The notes under the pieces: generated by a model
Told to the model about the DNA's origin: nothing
What the model saw: the letters and a program-made list of their open reading frames with translations, nothing else
Databases searched by the model: none
NCBI RefSeq assembly: GCF_003672135.1
Contig: NC_039514.1
Coordinates: 4,092,001 to 4,156,000, forward strand
DNA: 64,000 nt
From: Ooceraea biroi
Lineage: Eukaryota; Arthropoda; Insecta; Hymenoptera; Formicidae
Reading direction: 5' to 3'
Program-made: the position numbers and the translations under genes
Shown: piece by piece, positions 11,649 to 22,650 of the stretch
Position numbering within the stretch: position 1 is the first letter of the stretch
Layout: each line of letters begins with the position of its first letter

Positions 11649-12607
11649 CAGTGCTGGCAAAAAGTTCCGGAACGGTTAAAAATCTTGGAAAATAATGATT
11701 TAGTGGAAAAATGTTTCAAACAAAAAGTATAGGGGTTAAAACAATCTATTAGATAATGATATCTATTTGACCTTGGTATGACCTTGGAAAGCCTGGTCAT
11801 GGTCAACATAAAAATCTTAAATGGAAACCCCTATTTTTTATTATATATTTTTGTAGCTTAGCTCGAGAGCTTTTCGAAACGCTATAATAATTTTTTTCTC
11901 TTACATACCTTTTGACTTATAAGGCTTGAAGGTTACACAGTACCGCCGGCATTAGAATTACCCAAGGTGTACCGCGTGGAGGTTGCACGGTCGGATTTAC
12001 ACCTCTTTTGTGCGTGTGTGTGTGTGTGTGTGTGCATGCGTGTATGAGGGCGTGCAGGAGTGTGTGTGTGTGTGTGTGTGTGTGCGTGCGTGTGTGTGCG
12101 TGTGCGTGCGTGCACGCGCGTGCGTGTATGAGTGTGTGTGTGTGTGTTCTTCATAAAACTAACTTCACAAAAATAGTTTATACTCGTATGTACGAACAAC
12201 GACATTACACACACACGCACGCACGCGCGCGCACATACACACATACAAAAGAGGTATAAATCCGACCGTGCAATCTCCACGCGGTACACCTTGAGTAATT
12301 CTAATGCCGGCGGTACTGTGTAACCTTCAAGCCTTATAAGTCAAAAGGTACGTAAGAGAAAAAAATTATTATAGCGTTTCGAAAAGCTCTCGAGCTAAGC
12401 TACAAAAATATATAATAAAAAATAGGGGTTTCCATTTAAGATTTTTATGTTGACCATGACCAGGCTTTCCAAGGTCATACCAAGGTCAAATAGATATCAT
12501 TATCTAATAGATTGTTTTAAGCCCTATACTTTTTGTTTGAAACATTTTTCCACTAAATCATTATTTTCCAAGATTTTTAACCGTTCCGGAACTTTTTGCC
12601 AGCACTG
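11649..12607. mobile_element. long-TIR element with TG/CA arms (M3, copy 1)
   Basis: Starts CAGTGCTGGCAAAAAGTTCC and ends in its complement; TA flanks at 11647-11648 and 12608-12609. Terminal inverted repeats of about 350 bp run into a (TG)n tract on the left (about 12008-12147) and a (CA)n tract on the right. They surround a unique core of about 60 bp (12148-12207). No coding capacity: apparent frames are simple-repeat translations. A second copy is at 25028-26072. Confidence 0.9.
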
Positions 12608-12866
12608 TATATAGTGATTTATAATTTAGGAAAATTTATATTATTATTTTCCTGAATACAAATGATCATATAGACGGAATTTAATACAATTACAGTCTTC
12701 AAAATAAGCATTATTTCTTTTAATACACATATCTTTGGATTAAAAACAGATACGACAACCATTCAAAATCCCAGAAGATCCATTTTGCAATCAGGAAATT
12801 AATATCGAGAGGAAAATATTATAATCATAAGGCGAACTACGTAATTAATCAACTTAGGTATTAAGG

Positions 12867-13364
12867 TTCTGTACAGGGATGTTTACGCGAAGGGCCTCCC
12901 TCCACAGAACCGAGATAACCGTCGACACGAAGACGCGGGCTCGATTGTCCTAAACATTATTGGTGGAAAATCAGTCCCACCATCGATATTTTCAACCACC
13001 CGCCTCTTCGTCCAAAATATAAAAGGGCCTGCAGAAGGCCAGGGAACTCAGTAATAAGTGCAGCAATAAGTAATAATTTTCGTTAAGCGTTTTCGTAGTC
13101 TTGGGTGTCGAGTCCGATCTCTACGTTTAAGAATAAATTCCGAGCATCTAGTGTTAGCGAGACTGTGGCGACTGCTCTTACTCCAGAGCCACGACAAGGT
13201 AGATTTATTTGCGACACTGCGTTTCCGAATCCGATCATCACACTCATATAGTATCAATAAATAGCTTTACTTAAAGGAACAGTTACGGAAAATTAATGAA
13301 GCTTCTTCTCTATATTTCTTGTTTTCGTTCAAATTGTTCATTCTGATTTCCTGGAGAATTTGCA
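12867..13364 (+). repeat. LTR-like leader (possible 5' LTR)
   Basis: The stretch has the order expected of a U3-R-U5 LTR: TG start at 12867, TATAAAAG at 13018, an arthropod Inr (TCAGT, 13048-13052), AATAAA near 13256, and a CA end at 13363-13364. PBS-like repeats follow immediately. No second LTR or target duplication was found, so the assignment is tentative; it could also be an ordinary Pol II promoter and leader. Confidence 0.4.
13018..13052 (+). promoter_or_regulatory. TATA box plus initiator
   Basis: TATAAAAG at 13018-13025 and TCAGT at 13048-13052 place the initiator A 32 bp from the first T of the TATA box, the normal insect core-promoter spacing. It would drive transcription toward the two small reading frames at 13486 and 13922. 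Confidence 0.55.
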
Positions 13365-13366
13365 AC

Positions 13367-13429
13367 TGGCGCTGCCGAAGAGTGTGGCCCTAGTTATTCA
13401 GGTTGGCGCTGCCGAAGAGTGTGGCCCTA
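13367..13429 (+). repeat. duplicated PBS-like motif
   Basis: TGGCGCTGCCGAAGAGTGTG is repeated at 13367 and 13404, each unit about 26 bp. TGGCGC right after a TG...CA unit resembles the tRNA primer-binding site of insect Gypsy/errantivirus-type elements, but I cannot assign a tRNA. Confidence 0.5.
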
Positions 13430-13485
13430 ATTTGCGACCATAATCCTACAGGAATCCGCGGATAAATATAATTCAATTCATTTCC

Positions 13486-13803
13486 ATGCCTACTAAAAAG
13501 GGGCGCAGATTCCAAGAAAAGAAGCTCCGTTATCATTTCCGACTTGCTTACTCAAATAATCAGGACCCGTTTCCTCTCATCCAAAAATTAACGAATCTAG
13601 AAGCAGACCGAGCATTATCAAAACAAATTCCGTACATAATCCGCGAACTCACATTGAACCACAATTATCCTGATTACCGCAACATTCGTAAGGGTGATCC
13701 TCGTCGAGTTGTTTATAAATTACGAGAGTTGTTCGGGTTGAACCGTAAAGAAATCGAGATTCCGAGTTCGTATCCAGTGTTACCACCCATCCAAGAGTTT
13801 TAA
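13486..13803 (+). CDS. unrecognised 105-aa protein
   Basis: I do not recognise this protein. It begins with a basic segment (MPTKKGRRFQEKKLRYHFR), is predicted mostly helical, soluble, and rich in Arg, Leu and Pro. It has no membrane segment or signal peptide and ends in a Pro-rich tail (VLPPIQEF). The ATG follows the PBS-like repeats by about 55 bp and is the first good start downstream of the promoter-like signals, so a small gag-like or accessory protein of a retroelement is one guess. The frame and balanced composition argue for real coding sequence, but no catalytic motif is visible. Confidence 0.45.
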   Translation: MPTKKGRRFQEKKLRYHFRLAYSNNQDPFPLIQKLTNLEADRALSKQIPYIIRELTLNHNYPDYRNIRKGDPRRVVYKLRELFGLNRKEIEIPSSYPVLPPIQEF

Positions 13804-13921
13804 TATACAAACAAGTTCTAATCATAACGGAATAAAACCGTAAACCAAACGTGTGAGTGTCGCGGAATATCGAACCCTTCCCGGCGTACCGATTTAGTAC
13901 TAGTATCAACGGCGATCCGGC

Positions 13922-14278
13922 GTGGTCGCGTGCATGAGATATACGGCGTATCTCCGACCTATAGACGGTTCTCTATTTTGTACCATCTGCTTCGTTAATA
14001 GAATTTTTCCTTCACAAAAACAAAATTATACTTTGCTATCAAAACACGATTTAATAGTGGGGTTGAGACGGTACGTTCCTACGTGCGTAATTTGCAATAG
14101 AGACCTTGCTGGGTACGCGCCGTTTTACAATTGCGAAATCTGCTCCGACGGATATTTAGAGTTGCTCGATCAATTAAACTCAACCGGAAAGGATATTTTT
14201 GAGCTTTCAGACCCGACAGTAATTCGATCACGAGAAGAGTCGACGGGATTTCTTTCCCTCGCCTCCGAAAACAATTAG
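13922..14278 (+). CDS. unrecognised 118-aa Cys-rich protein
   Basis: Not recognised. It carries three CxxC knuckles: CTIC near residue 20, CVIC near 56 and CEIC near 72. The spacing suggests one or two structural zinc sites of treble-clef or RING-like kind; there are too few histidines for a classical C2H2 finger. The C-terminal third is acidic. It follows the 105-codon frame on the same strand after a 118-bp gap, so the two may share a transcript. Origin from a retroelement or virus-derived insert is possible but unproved. Confidence 0.45.
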   Translation: MVACMRYTAYLRPIDGSLFCTICFVNRIFPSQKQNYTLLSKHDLIVGLRRYVPTCVICNRDLAGYAPFYNCEICSDGYLELLDQLNSTGKDIFELSDPTVIRSREESTGFLSLASENN

Positions 14279-15036
14279 CTTCGCGATCCTCGGGAAGTAT
14301 CGTATCTAAGCATACCTGCAGTTATAATCACGGACAGTCGGAACGTAACAATTAACTTGGTACCTCTAAATATAAAATATCAGAGATTTACTTAGAAAGA
14401 AAACCTCAAACGCGCGACGCAGGCACAACGTTTGTCGCTAATCAGAATAGCTGATCAGAAGCGTCAAAGATTATGAATGTTTTCCAGCAAGGAAACTGCG
14501 TTACACTATTACAAAAAAATATTTTATTGGCTTCATATTATCTAAAACATCTTCCAAGATAATATGTAGCCAAAAAATGACATGTCACACAATGTTCTTT
14601 GCTGGAAAGCACTCTATTTCCGTCAAAGTAATGTCAGTGCACTATTGATACTGCGAACGATACTCAAGCAGTGAGAAAAGGCTTATCGGTACGTATCGAT
14701 GTCAGCTACATATCGATACTTGTATTGATACTTTCGAACACATTGTATAGTGTTGTGTGAGATCCGGGATCGCCCAGCGCTGAGCGCGAGATTGTGCACT
14801 CGGAATCCTTTGTGATTCCGAAGGAACATGAGAGATAGGATGTCAGTTGAGTCACAGCTTTTGATTCGGTGAACAATACTTGATTTATTTAGAACCAAAT
14901 CACTGATGAGAGTTTGACAAAAATAGTCGTCGGCTTATCAGAGCAGGTCGGAGATCTTCTACGTGACGATACAATAGATTTTCCACAGGATGGAGATTCG
15001 GAAATCTTGACGCGCGATTGTCCGTAATTTCTAGCC
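14279..15036. other. no gene seen
   Basis: No plausible coding frame. Around 14506-14600 there is an imperfect inverted repeat (TTCCAGCAAGGAAACTG against TTGCTGGAAAGC, and AAATATTTTATTGGC-type sequence facing AATAATATGTAGCC). It may be a decayed MITE. GTATCGAT words cluster at 14690-14725. Confidence 0.4.
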
Positions 15037-15515
15037 GGGTAAATCTACCGATTAGCGTACCCACCTCCTATCACCTTGTCCTTGACATATATTATAGAGG
15101 TCACCTCTCTGAGTAGCATTGTGCAAGTTTTAACCGTCGGTCGTTATTTAATAAAAAATTATTAACAAAAGAAGTTTAATGATTTTGCACGAATTTTCAG
15201 CTGTATACGCGAACTAAGAACATAATATTGACATATATTACAAAGGTCACCTTTCCGAATAACCCGCACTAGGTTTTAGTCGTCTATCGTTGTTTATGAA
15301 AAAGTTATTAACAAAAGAAATTTTGCAAATATAGTAGTTATTTTGAATATTGAAAGATATAAACGACGAATATGTACATGTATGAACGAAGGAAAGAAAG
15401 TCATTTAAAGCAGTGAATCGTTAATATATAGAATAGTTTCTTTTAATATAAGTACAAAGTATTCTTCACTTTAACCAAAAGCATAAACAGTTAAATACAA
15501 AGTATTCTCTGCTTT

Positions 15516-15548
15516 AACCTAACTTAACCTAACCTAACCTGGTTAGGT
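15516..15548. repeat. TTAGG-type run with dyad
   Basis: AACCTAACCT copies meet GGTTAGG at 15540/15541, so four to five arthropod telomere-type pentamers face an inverted one. It is inside element X, not at a chromosome end. Confidence 0.8.
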
Positions 15549-15809
15549 TATATTTTCCGAAACTGGAGCCTCGGACACATACGCTCGTTTTCAGCCCGCT
15601 TCGCGGGAGAGGGGGGGGCAGGGGCTTCGACCCCCCTCCCTCCCGCCGGGATCCGTGCCGTGTACCAGGTGATCAAAATCTGTACGGTCAAATCTGTTAC
15701 GCTGGTTCTGGCGGGGGGGGGGGGCGAAGTCCCTGCCCCCCGCCCTCCCGCGAAGCGGGCTGAAACCGAGCGTATGTGTCCGGGGCTCCAGTTTCGGAAA
15801 ATATAACCT
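15548..15809. repeat. GC-rich palindromic unit, copy 1
   Basis: Inverted repeat beginning TATATTTTCCGAAACTGGAG and ending in its complement; arms of about 95 bp include GCCCGCTTCGCGGGAG and poly-G/poly-C blocks. A second copy occurs at about 55046-55303. Confidence 0.85.
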
Positions 15810-15945
15810 TTTGCTTGTCGTGGAGGGCTGAAAATTCGTGCAAAATCATTAAACTTCTTTTGTTAATAACTTTTTAGTAAACAACGACCGACGGCTAAAA
15901 CCTTTTGAAGGTCACTCAGAAGGGTGACCTCTATATGAAAAATGG

Positions 15946-16320
15946 CAAATTCAATATGGTGCATCCAAAATGGCGGACCCAAATTCCAATTGTTTTAAAT
16001 TAGTTTCAAAGACCATTTTTGTGGTGGTTTTCGAGGTTACTGTTTACAATGTTAATAGTAGTTTGACAAATTCCTCTAGATTGATATAACTGTTACCAAA
16101 ATCGTAATCACGGGTCTAAAACACTTCTTCGAAACTGATTTTGAATAAAAGTTTTGAAAATTCTGCGATTTCAGTCCGCGATTTTGAATCTGCCATTCCG
16201 AATCTCGTAAAATTAATGCCAAACATTCAGACAATGAAATCATAATAGAATAATGTCGTAAAAGCTGTAAGAGAATAACGCTCAGGAGTAGCGTTAGTTA
16301 CCATTGTGTTATAGAGTGTT
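15946..16320. other. no gene seen
   Basis: No coding frame or repeat structure recognised between two fold-back elements. Confidence 0.4.
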
Positions 16321-16989
16321 AAAGGAGGATGTTAAAAAAGTGCCGATTTCTGCCCAAAAAGGTGTAAGTAAAAGGGATAGTATTTTTTTATAGATTTTTG
16401 ACCTCCTGAATACGATAAAACAATTGAAAAGTGTGTGGGCGTTAGGGAACACCTTGAAAATTGAGCTTGAAGATGATGTATTCAAACATTCGGATGATGT
16501 ATGGAGTCACAACAAAATACATCCATGTGAGGTTTTTGAGGAAAGGGGACGGGGGAAAAGGAGATGTGTTTGTAATAATCAGTAATCAGTGATCAGTGAA
16601 AGTACAAAAAAAAAATAGAAAAATGGACCCAACATCTCGTCGCATCCTCCTTGCGGTTCCAGGTTCGGCAGAGAATGAGATTATCCCTTCTTTCCCCGCA
16701 CTCAGTTACGCTTTCGCTCACAAATGCATACAAAACATATTTTTATTTCCCTCTGCCTCATTCCTCCCAAAAAAACTCACACGGATGTATTTTGTCGTGG
16801 CTCTATATATCATCCGAATTTCTAAATATACCATGTTTAAACTCAATTTTCAAGGTGTTCCCTAACGCTCACGCACCTTTCAATTGTTTTATAGTATTCA
16901 GGAGGTCAAAATCTATTTAAAAAAAACACTATCCCTTTTACTTACACCTTTTTGGGCAGAAATCGGCACTTTTTTAACATCCTCCTTTT
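16321..16989. mobile_element. MITE-like fold-back element
   Basis: Terminal inverted repeats of about 230 bp: AAAGGAGGATGTTAAAAAAG at the left, its complement at the right, continuing through GCCGATTTCTGCCCAAAAAG, CCTGAATAC and ACAAAATACATCC blocks. The centre is only about 200 bp. No coding capacity and no clear target duplication. Superfamily undetermined. Confidence 0.8.
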
Positions 16990-17129
16990 CGAATGCGTTT
17001 TCTAACCTTAAAATGCATTGTTAGCACAAATAAAAAGACACGTGTATGATGTTTTTCGATGTACTACATGTGTGCAAAGTTTCAAGAAAATCGGCGAGTG
17101 GCACTTGGGTAGTGTTACTTGTTAGTAAT

Positions 17130-17347
17130 ATCGCCAAAGCTAAGTAATATAGATGTAAGTAGTATGAGTCAATAAAACAACTGTACCACTAACGGGTTAA
17201 ACGCCTAGTAGTATAGCTATAAGTGGTAGTATAAGTATTAAAGAGTTGTACCATAAGTGAATTAAACGCCTAATAGTATAACTGTAAGTAACAATATATA
17301 AATGATTTGAATTTAATAAAAAGTCGTACTACAAGCGAATTAAACGC
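17130..17347. repeat. minisatellite, left part
   Basis: Imperfect ~75-bp units with the landmarks GTACCAC/TAAG, TTAAACGCCTA and GTAGTATA. The same unit resumes at 19588, showing that the intervening 2.24 kb is an insertion. Confidence 0.75.
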
Positions 17348-19587
17348 TGCGACGCCGTTTACTTAACCGTTATTAGCGCTGCCCGCCTTGCACGCGCTAT
17401 CGACGTCACAAACCCGGAGTTACGATAAACTCCAACCTCTCGATACGATCGGAAGATTGGGCGCCGGGTGCGTCTCCGCGCACCATTCGAAATCTGCACG
17501 AAATGCGACTAGCTCTCAAAATCGGGCGTAGGATAATAAGCGAGGACCGCTGGAATGGCAATCATGCAACAATAAGGCTCCACACACGTAAATAACAAAT
17601 AGTTCGTATATTTGGTTCACTAGTACATCGGCCGGACGAATTCTCGTCCGCCGGGATTCTCAAGGTGATCGCGCAGATTACGCGTAACTCGGAACGGTCG
17701 GGAGGCGAATCTCTTTACGGCGGCCGCACCGCTACCCGAAACTACCCGGGATCGATTCTCGACGTTCGCTCGGCAAACGGGTCGGAAATCCAGATGAACC
17801 CGGAGACCTCCGAAGAAACGCCACACTTCGGCGGAATCTTCCCGGGTCCCGCGATTCCGATACGATTCCGACCCCGATACGCTCTGTGGCAGGCCGACCC
17901 GCGCACGTAGCTCTGAGACCCGCTAAATCGCCGTGCGATATAGTTCAGGCCCCGAGACGCGCTCAACCCGCCTCCGCGACACGCTGCGATACGATACGAT
18001 ACGATAGACCACACGGAACTCGACGTGTCGATCTCCCCGGGAGTCGATTACGGCTGCACGGCAACGGCCCCCGACGGGCACCACCTCGAGCTACGGCTCA
18101 CTCTGGTCCCGTTCGAACGGGTCTACTCTCAACGACCTCCGCCGCCGCCCGATTATCGAATCTTCAACCGCGCATTACCACGCGAAACACGACGCAGACA
18201 GACTACGACGGCAAACGATACGTCACGCGACACGGCGACAACGAGAATGTACGCCAAAACTACAAAAGCGATACGTTACGCGAACACGGCGACAAACGAT
18301 CATGTACGCGACAACTACAAAAGCGATACGTTACGCGAACGCGATCCTACACGGCATGACGCAACCTTCGATAGAACAGCAAAGGTCCCCGCAAGTAATT
18401 CGGATCGCGACCCTCATTTCGCCACGTATAACTCGCAATTACGAAACGCGACACAATTAACAAATCACGACGACCAACGATACATTACGCGACAACGATC
18501 CAGCACGGCATACGGAACGGCAGCCCGCAATCGCAAGTTCCCCGCACGTAACCCGGATCGCGACAATTACAATTCGACAAGATACAACTCGCAGTTACAA
18601 ATGGACGAGAGCTGGCTGTGACTATTTAGGAGCGTCCCTTATTACGCGAAATTAACCGGGGCCGACGGACCTCGCCTCGGTACATCTCGACAACGGCAGA
18701 ACGGCATAAAGTCGCCACACGTGGCTCAAGATCGTGCCTACAACGCGCAATTAACAAAACGTCGAGATGCCGCGAGGGTCCGCTTATCCGGTTACGCGGA
18801 CTATGGTCGCAGAGTGGAGATCTTACAAAGTTGGCTCGTCCCTCGCAGTCCGGATGTCTGGCCCACGGCAAGATCGTTCTCGTCCTCAAACGTCGTCCTC
18901 GCACGGCAGCCAAGCTCAAAGTCGTCGTTACCGGGGCTCGTCTGGAGGTCCTTGCCCTTCGCGCATCGATCCACGCATCGATCCGCCCCTCGCGATCGCC
19001 GTATTATCGCCACCGTCGCCGCTACCGTCGGCTCGGCGGTTTGCCGTGCGGCAGGCGCCAAGTTCGAAACTCCTGGATCCCCTTGCCGTGTGCTCCGCTC
19101 CTGTTCCGCTGCCTCCGGACGCCGGCTGGCCATGCCCTTGTCCGGGACGCGGAAGGAGGCGACGATATGCTCAGGAGTCCTGGTCCTGGGCGCAGGTTTT
19201 ATTTCCTCCTTGCTGACGGCTGGGTAATCCTTGTACAGCTGTGGTTACTCTCCCTTGGCCCTTCCTTGTGCGAGGATTTTCGTGTTGGGGCGGCTTCGGG
19301 ACGGCGCGGATCCTCCCAGACGACCCCGGAACTCGTGCTCCGCCTCTCCAGGCTCCGTAGCCTCCTGAGTTTCCCTCGATGTCCAGTGGATTACATAGTC
19401 CAGACGATGATCTCACACTCTGCGAACATTAATAAACTCGCGCGCTCTCCGCGCGGCACAAGTAACCACGGCAATCGCAATCGAGACACAAGGTCGACGC
19501 TCCCTCGTTTGAGGGAACAATCCCACTAAAACTGTGCCACCTCGATCGGGCGAACCCTTGTGACGGACGCGCGAGCGTCACGTCACA
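17348..19587. mobile_element. LTR-like unit of 2240 bp (solo LTR or TRIM candidate)
   Basis: The unit begins TG, ends CA and is flanked by a 4-bp direct repeat ACGC (17344-17347 and 19588-19591). It sits exactly where a minisatellite is interrupted, so the borders are well supported. A 4-bp duplication with TG...CA ends fits a Ty3/Gypsy-type solo LTR, although 2.2 kb is long. GC-rich, with local tandem repeats around 18245-18345 (GCGATACGTTACGCGAAC). The many long frames here have no recognisable domains and overlap on both strands, so I treat them as by-products of GC content. Confidence 0.6.
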
Positions 19588-20360
19588 ACGCCTAGTAGTA
19601 TAACTGTAAGTAGTATGAAAATAAAAGAAGTCGTACCACAAGCGGATAAACGCTAAGTAGTATAAGTATATATAGTATAAATCTTTTAAAAAATATTTTA
19701 AAAAACATGTGAATGAATAATTAAAGTACTTAAAGATTGATAACGCCGTATAAGCGACTTAGACGCTATACAAGCGACTAAATTAAGGTAGGAAAGTACA
19801 AAGGTTGCAAAATTATAAATCAAAACGATGAATTAATAAGTAAGTCTGTCACTGAACGTGGATATAATATAATTGTGCTACACAAAAGTTGAATACAAAT
19901 GTCGTATGAATATAGAATAAAGTCGTATAAATTGTCTGACAATAATTAAGAGTAGTGGGTATATAATAAAAATTCAAACTTAGTACAAATCTACTCACAA
20001 GTGTTCGCAGGAATCTGGACCTCAGGCCAGGAAGCACTTAATAAGCAGCGACAAAGGAATAAAGTCAAAATAACGAAACCTCACTGATTCTAAATTATGG
20101 TGACGCCTTATAAGCGACTTAACGCTATAAAGCGAATTGAAAAAGTCACAAGTAATAAGTGACTGACAAGTAAAAAGTAACTGAGTTAGGTTGACGCTTT
20201 ATTAGCGACTTAACGCTACAAAGCGAATCAAGAAGTAAGAGTGTTCAAGAAGTGAGTCCAAAAAGAAGTAGTAGTAATAAAAGTGACTGATTTAGGTTGA
20301 CGCTTTATTAGCGACGTAATGCTATAAAGCGAAGTGAAGAAAGTAATGATCAAGTAATAA
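19588..20360. repeat. minisatellite, right part
   Basis: Continues the unit of 17130-17347, then shifts to a related 90-105-bp unit with the landmark TTGACGCTTTATTAGCGACTT (starts near 20099, 20191 and 20294). No coding content. Confidence 0.75.
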
Positions 20361-22648
20361 GTGACGCTCTCTTGCTGCTGCGCCAAGTCTTATACTAAAA
20401 TTTTTAAATGAGCAGGGACGGAGTCCCTGTCGCTCGAGAGGGGTTACAAAAAGTGGGGACCTTATAATTAAATGCAAAGTTACAATAGTAGGGAGGCTAC
20501 ACCTTGATCGGTGATTGGTTCCCCGCTCTTAAAATTATTAATGGTGGGATTGAGACCTTGAAAAGTCTGGTGGGGACGATGAGCTCAGTGCTTTGGTTAG
20601 ATAAAATTATTTTTCTCTCAATGCTCAACATAAAATTCTCAGTACGAATTTATCGCATGAGCTGTTGGGACTTATGGTCAACAGAAATTTCTCCGTACTG
20701 AATAATCAAAGTTTCCAGTGTGACTTTCAGTCAACTAAAATTTAACGATTAAATTTATCGAAGAGACTGTTATGTCTTTTGATTAAGACAGTGGACACCG
20801 ATTATTATTTTAATCTGGCGTCAATAAGTCGCCGATTCAAAAATTTAATATGTCATGGTTCGCGTCCTGTTAATTATTTTTTTATTTTTATTTTAAATTT
20901 TAATATTTAAAAATCTTTAAAAAAACCGATAAAAATAATATATCTATTTTAAAAAACGAATATTGCATGATTAATATTGAAAATATGAAAAAATATAAAG
21001 TATTAGTAACAGGAGCACATAACAAGTAAAGAAGTAAAACCTTAAATGGTAGTAGTACGAATCAACCAATAGTAATTACCGATATTAAGTTATAAATGAC
21101 ATTTCCTGTCAATAAAATAATCTTTAATTAACACTTAGTCCACTGTAGTATTATTCAATCTCAACAAATGAAATATTAAAATTATTAATTTAACCTAAAT
21201 TTTTATAATCTTATGCATTAGTTATTTATAAGGTCTCTTGTACCTCTGGATAATAATGTAATGCATTCAGTTAATTAATATTAAGGTAACCCTGTGTATT
21301 ATACCTTAACACACTATTATAACGTTTCCTATTAATAATTATTCATATACCTTAACCTATTGATTAGATGTTATATAAATGCTAGTCATTATAATACCTT
21401 CCACTAAATAAAATAATGAATCAATAATTCAATAATGATCTAGTACAAGTAATATTAAAGTAATTCATAGCATTGCAATTTAATGCATTATAAATGTTTC
21501 TTACTTCACAAATTAGCAACTTAATATTACAAAGTGTATGAAGTCCCCTAACCGCTTTAAAGTGTTCAAAACGTTACGAATTGTTCAAAACATTACGAAG
21601 TGTTCAAAACGTTACAAAGCGTTCGAAATGTTTTAAACGCAACAATCCATATGAAATAACTAAATGCTTAAATTTACAATTTAACGCATTATTATAATGT
21701 TCTTCATTCTACAAATTAATAATCATTCATATATTTTAACTGATTAACTAAATGTTATATGAATATTAATTATGGTATATTTAAATAATTACTGTTATTA
21801 AATGAATAATGAACTATAATGCAACAGCGAGCTAATAACTAACAGTATAATAACTAAATGCTTATATTAAACAATTTATTCGTTTTTCGCAATTGGTTTT
21901 TCGTTATTCTTGATTAATTATTTATTTATTAATTAATTTTAACCTTATTTGTTTAAATCTATATAACTTTTGAACTACTGATAATTTATTAAAATCTTTT
22001 ACACCAAACGTATAAAAAAATAATGTATATTTGTTTAATAAATAGTGACTTTTCATTTTTTGCAATATCCCATGAAGTAATAATGCTAGAACGAAAATTT
22101 TTGCACAGGTACCATCAGACTGGCGAAAAATGGTGCTCAACGAAAGTTGTTGGTCATTTCTAAATTAATGGGTTTTTCATAAATTTTATGGTACCGTTGA
22201 GTTCCTCTTATCACCCACTAAAACCCTATATAGTTATAAAAAATTATTTCTCAACGGTTAAGATTTTCATCGCTTACTTAAAAAATAAAAATTTCGACAA
22301 TTTTGAAATTTCAAATTCCTACGGTCCTTTGATATGGTACATGGACCATTATTATATACTTATTCATCTAACCTTATTCCTTCAATTGTTATAAACAATG
22401 ACTTATGGTTTTTTCATAACAAATGCCCTCAAATGTTCTATGCATTTTTGTTATACTCACAAATGACTATATAATCGTATAATTAAATATATCATAAATT
22501 TAATTGTTATTACAAAATTCATTTGTTTATGACGAAAGTTTATTGTATTCAAAAATTTTTAAATGTTCCTATATTTAATTGATCTCCTTAATGCAACGGT
22601 GTACATAAAATATATTGTTATAAGGACACCTTTAATTATTTATGTATA
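20361..22648. other. AT-rich spacer, no gene seen
   Basis: No credible gene. A GC-richer patch at 20405-20460 may be a fragment of an element. At 21550-21635 a ~20-bp motif (GTTCAAAACGTTACGAA) repeats four to five times. Confidence 0.5.
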
Positions 22649-22650
22649 TA

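Larger units (their letters stand above)
15037..15945. mobile_element. fold-back element X with TTAGG-like runs
   Basis: The left end (GGGTAAATCTACCGATTAG, then ACCTTG and GACATATATTATAGAGGTCAC) matches the ends of the larger element at 52111-56114. The right side (15830-15940) is an inverted copy of the left arm, sharing TTATTAACAAAAGAAGTTTA and CGACGGCTAAAAC words. The centre holds a GC-rich palindrome (15548-15809). No coding content. The right terminus appears truncated. Confidence 0.7.

Noticed and set aside
11933..12289. Reading frames over TG/CA tracts (also 25294-25758 and 53044-54388)
   Set aside because: Translations are Cys-Val or His-Thr simple repeats produced by dinucleotide tracts inside M3 and M8 arms.
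15516..15548. Interstitial telomere from a chromosome fusion
   Set aside because: Only four or five pentamers, in a dyad, embedded in a repeated fold-back element that recurs at 52.1-56.1 kb.
16596..16920. Two overlapping 89-codon frames
   Set aside because: They lie inside the terminal repeats of a MITE-like element and have no conserved motif.
17348..19587. Several long overlapping reading frames (up to 232 codons) on both strands
   Set aside because: They follow high GC content and low stop density, overlap in several frames, and show no domain, start context or neighbour support.
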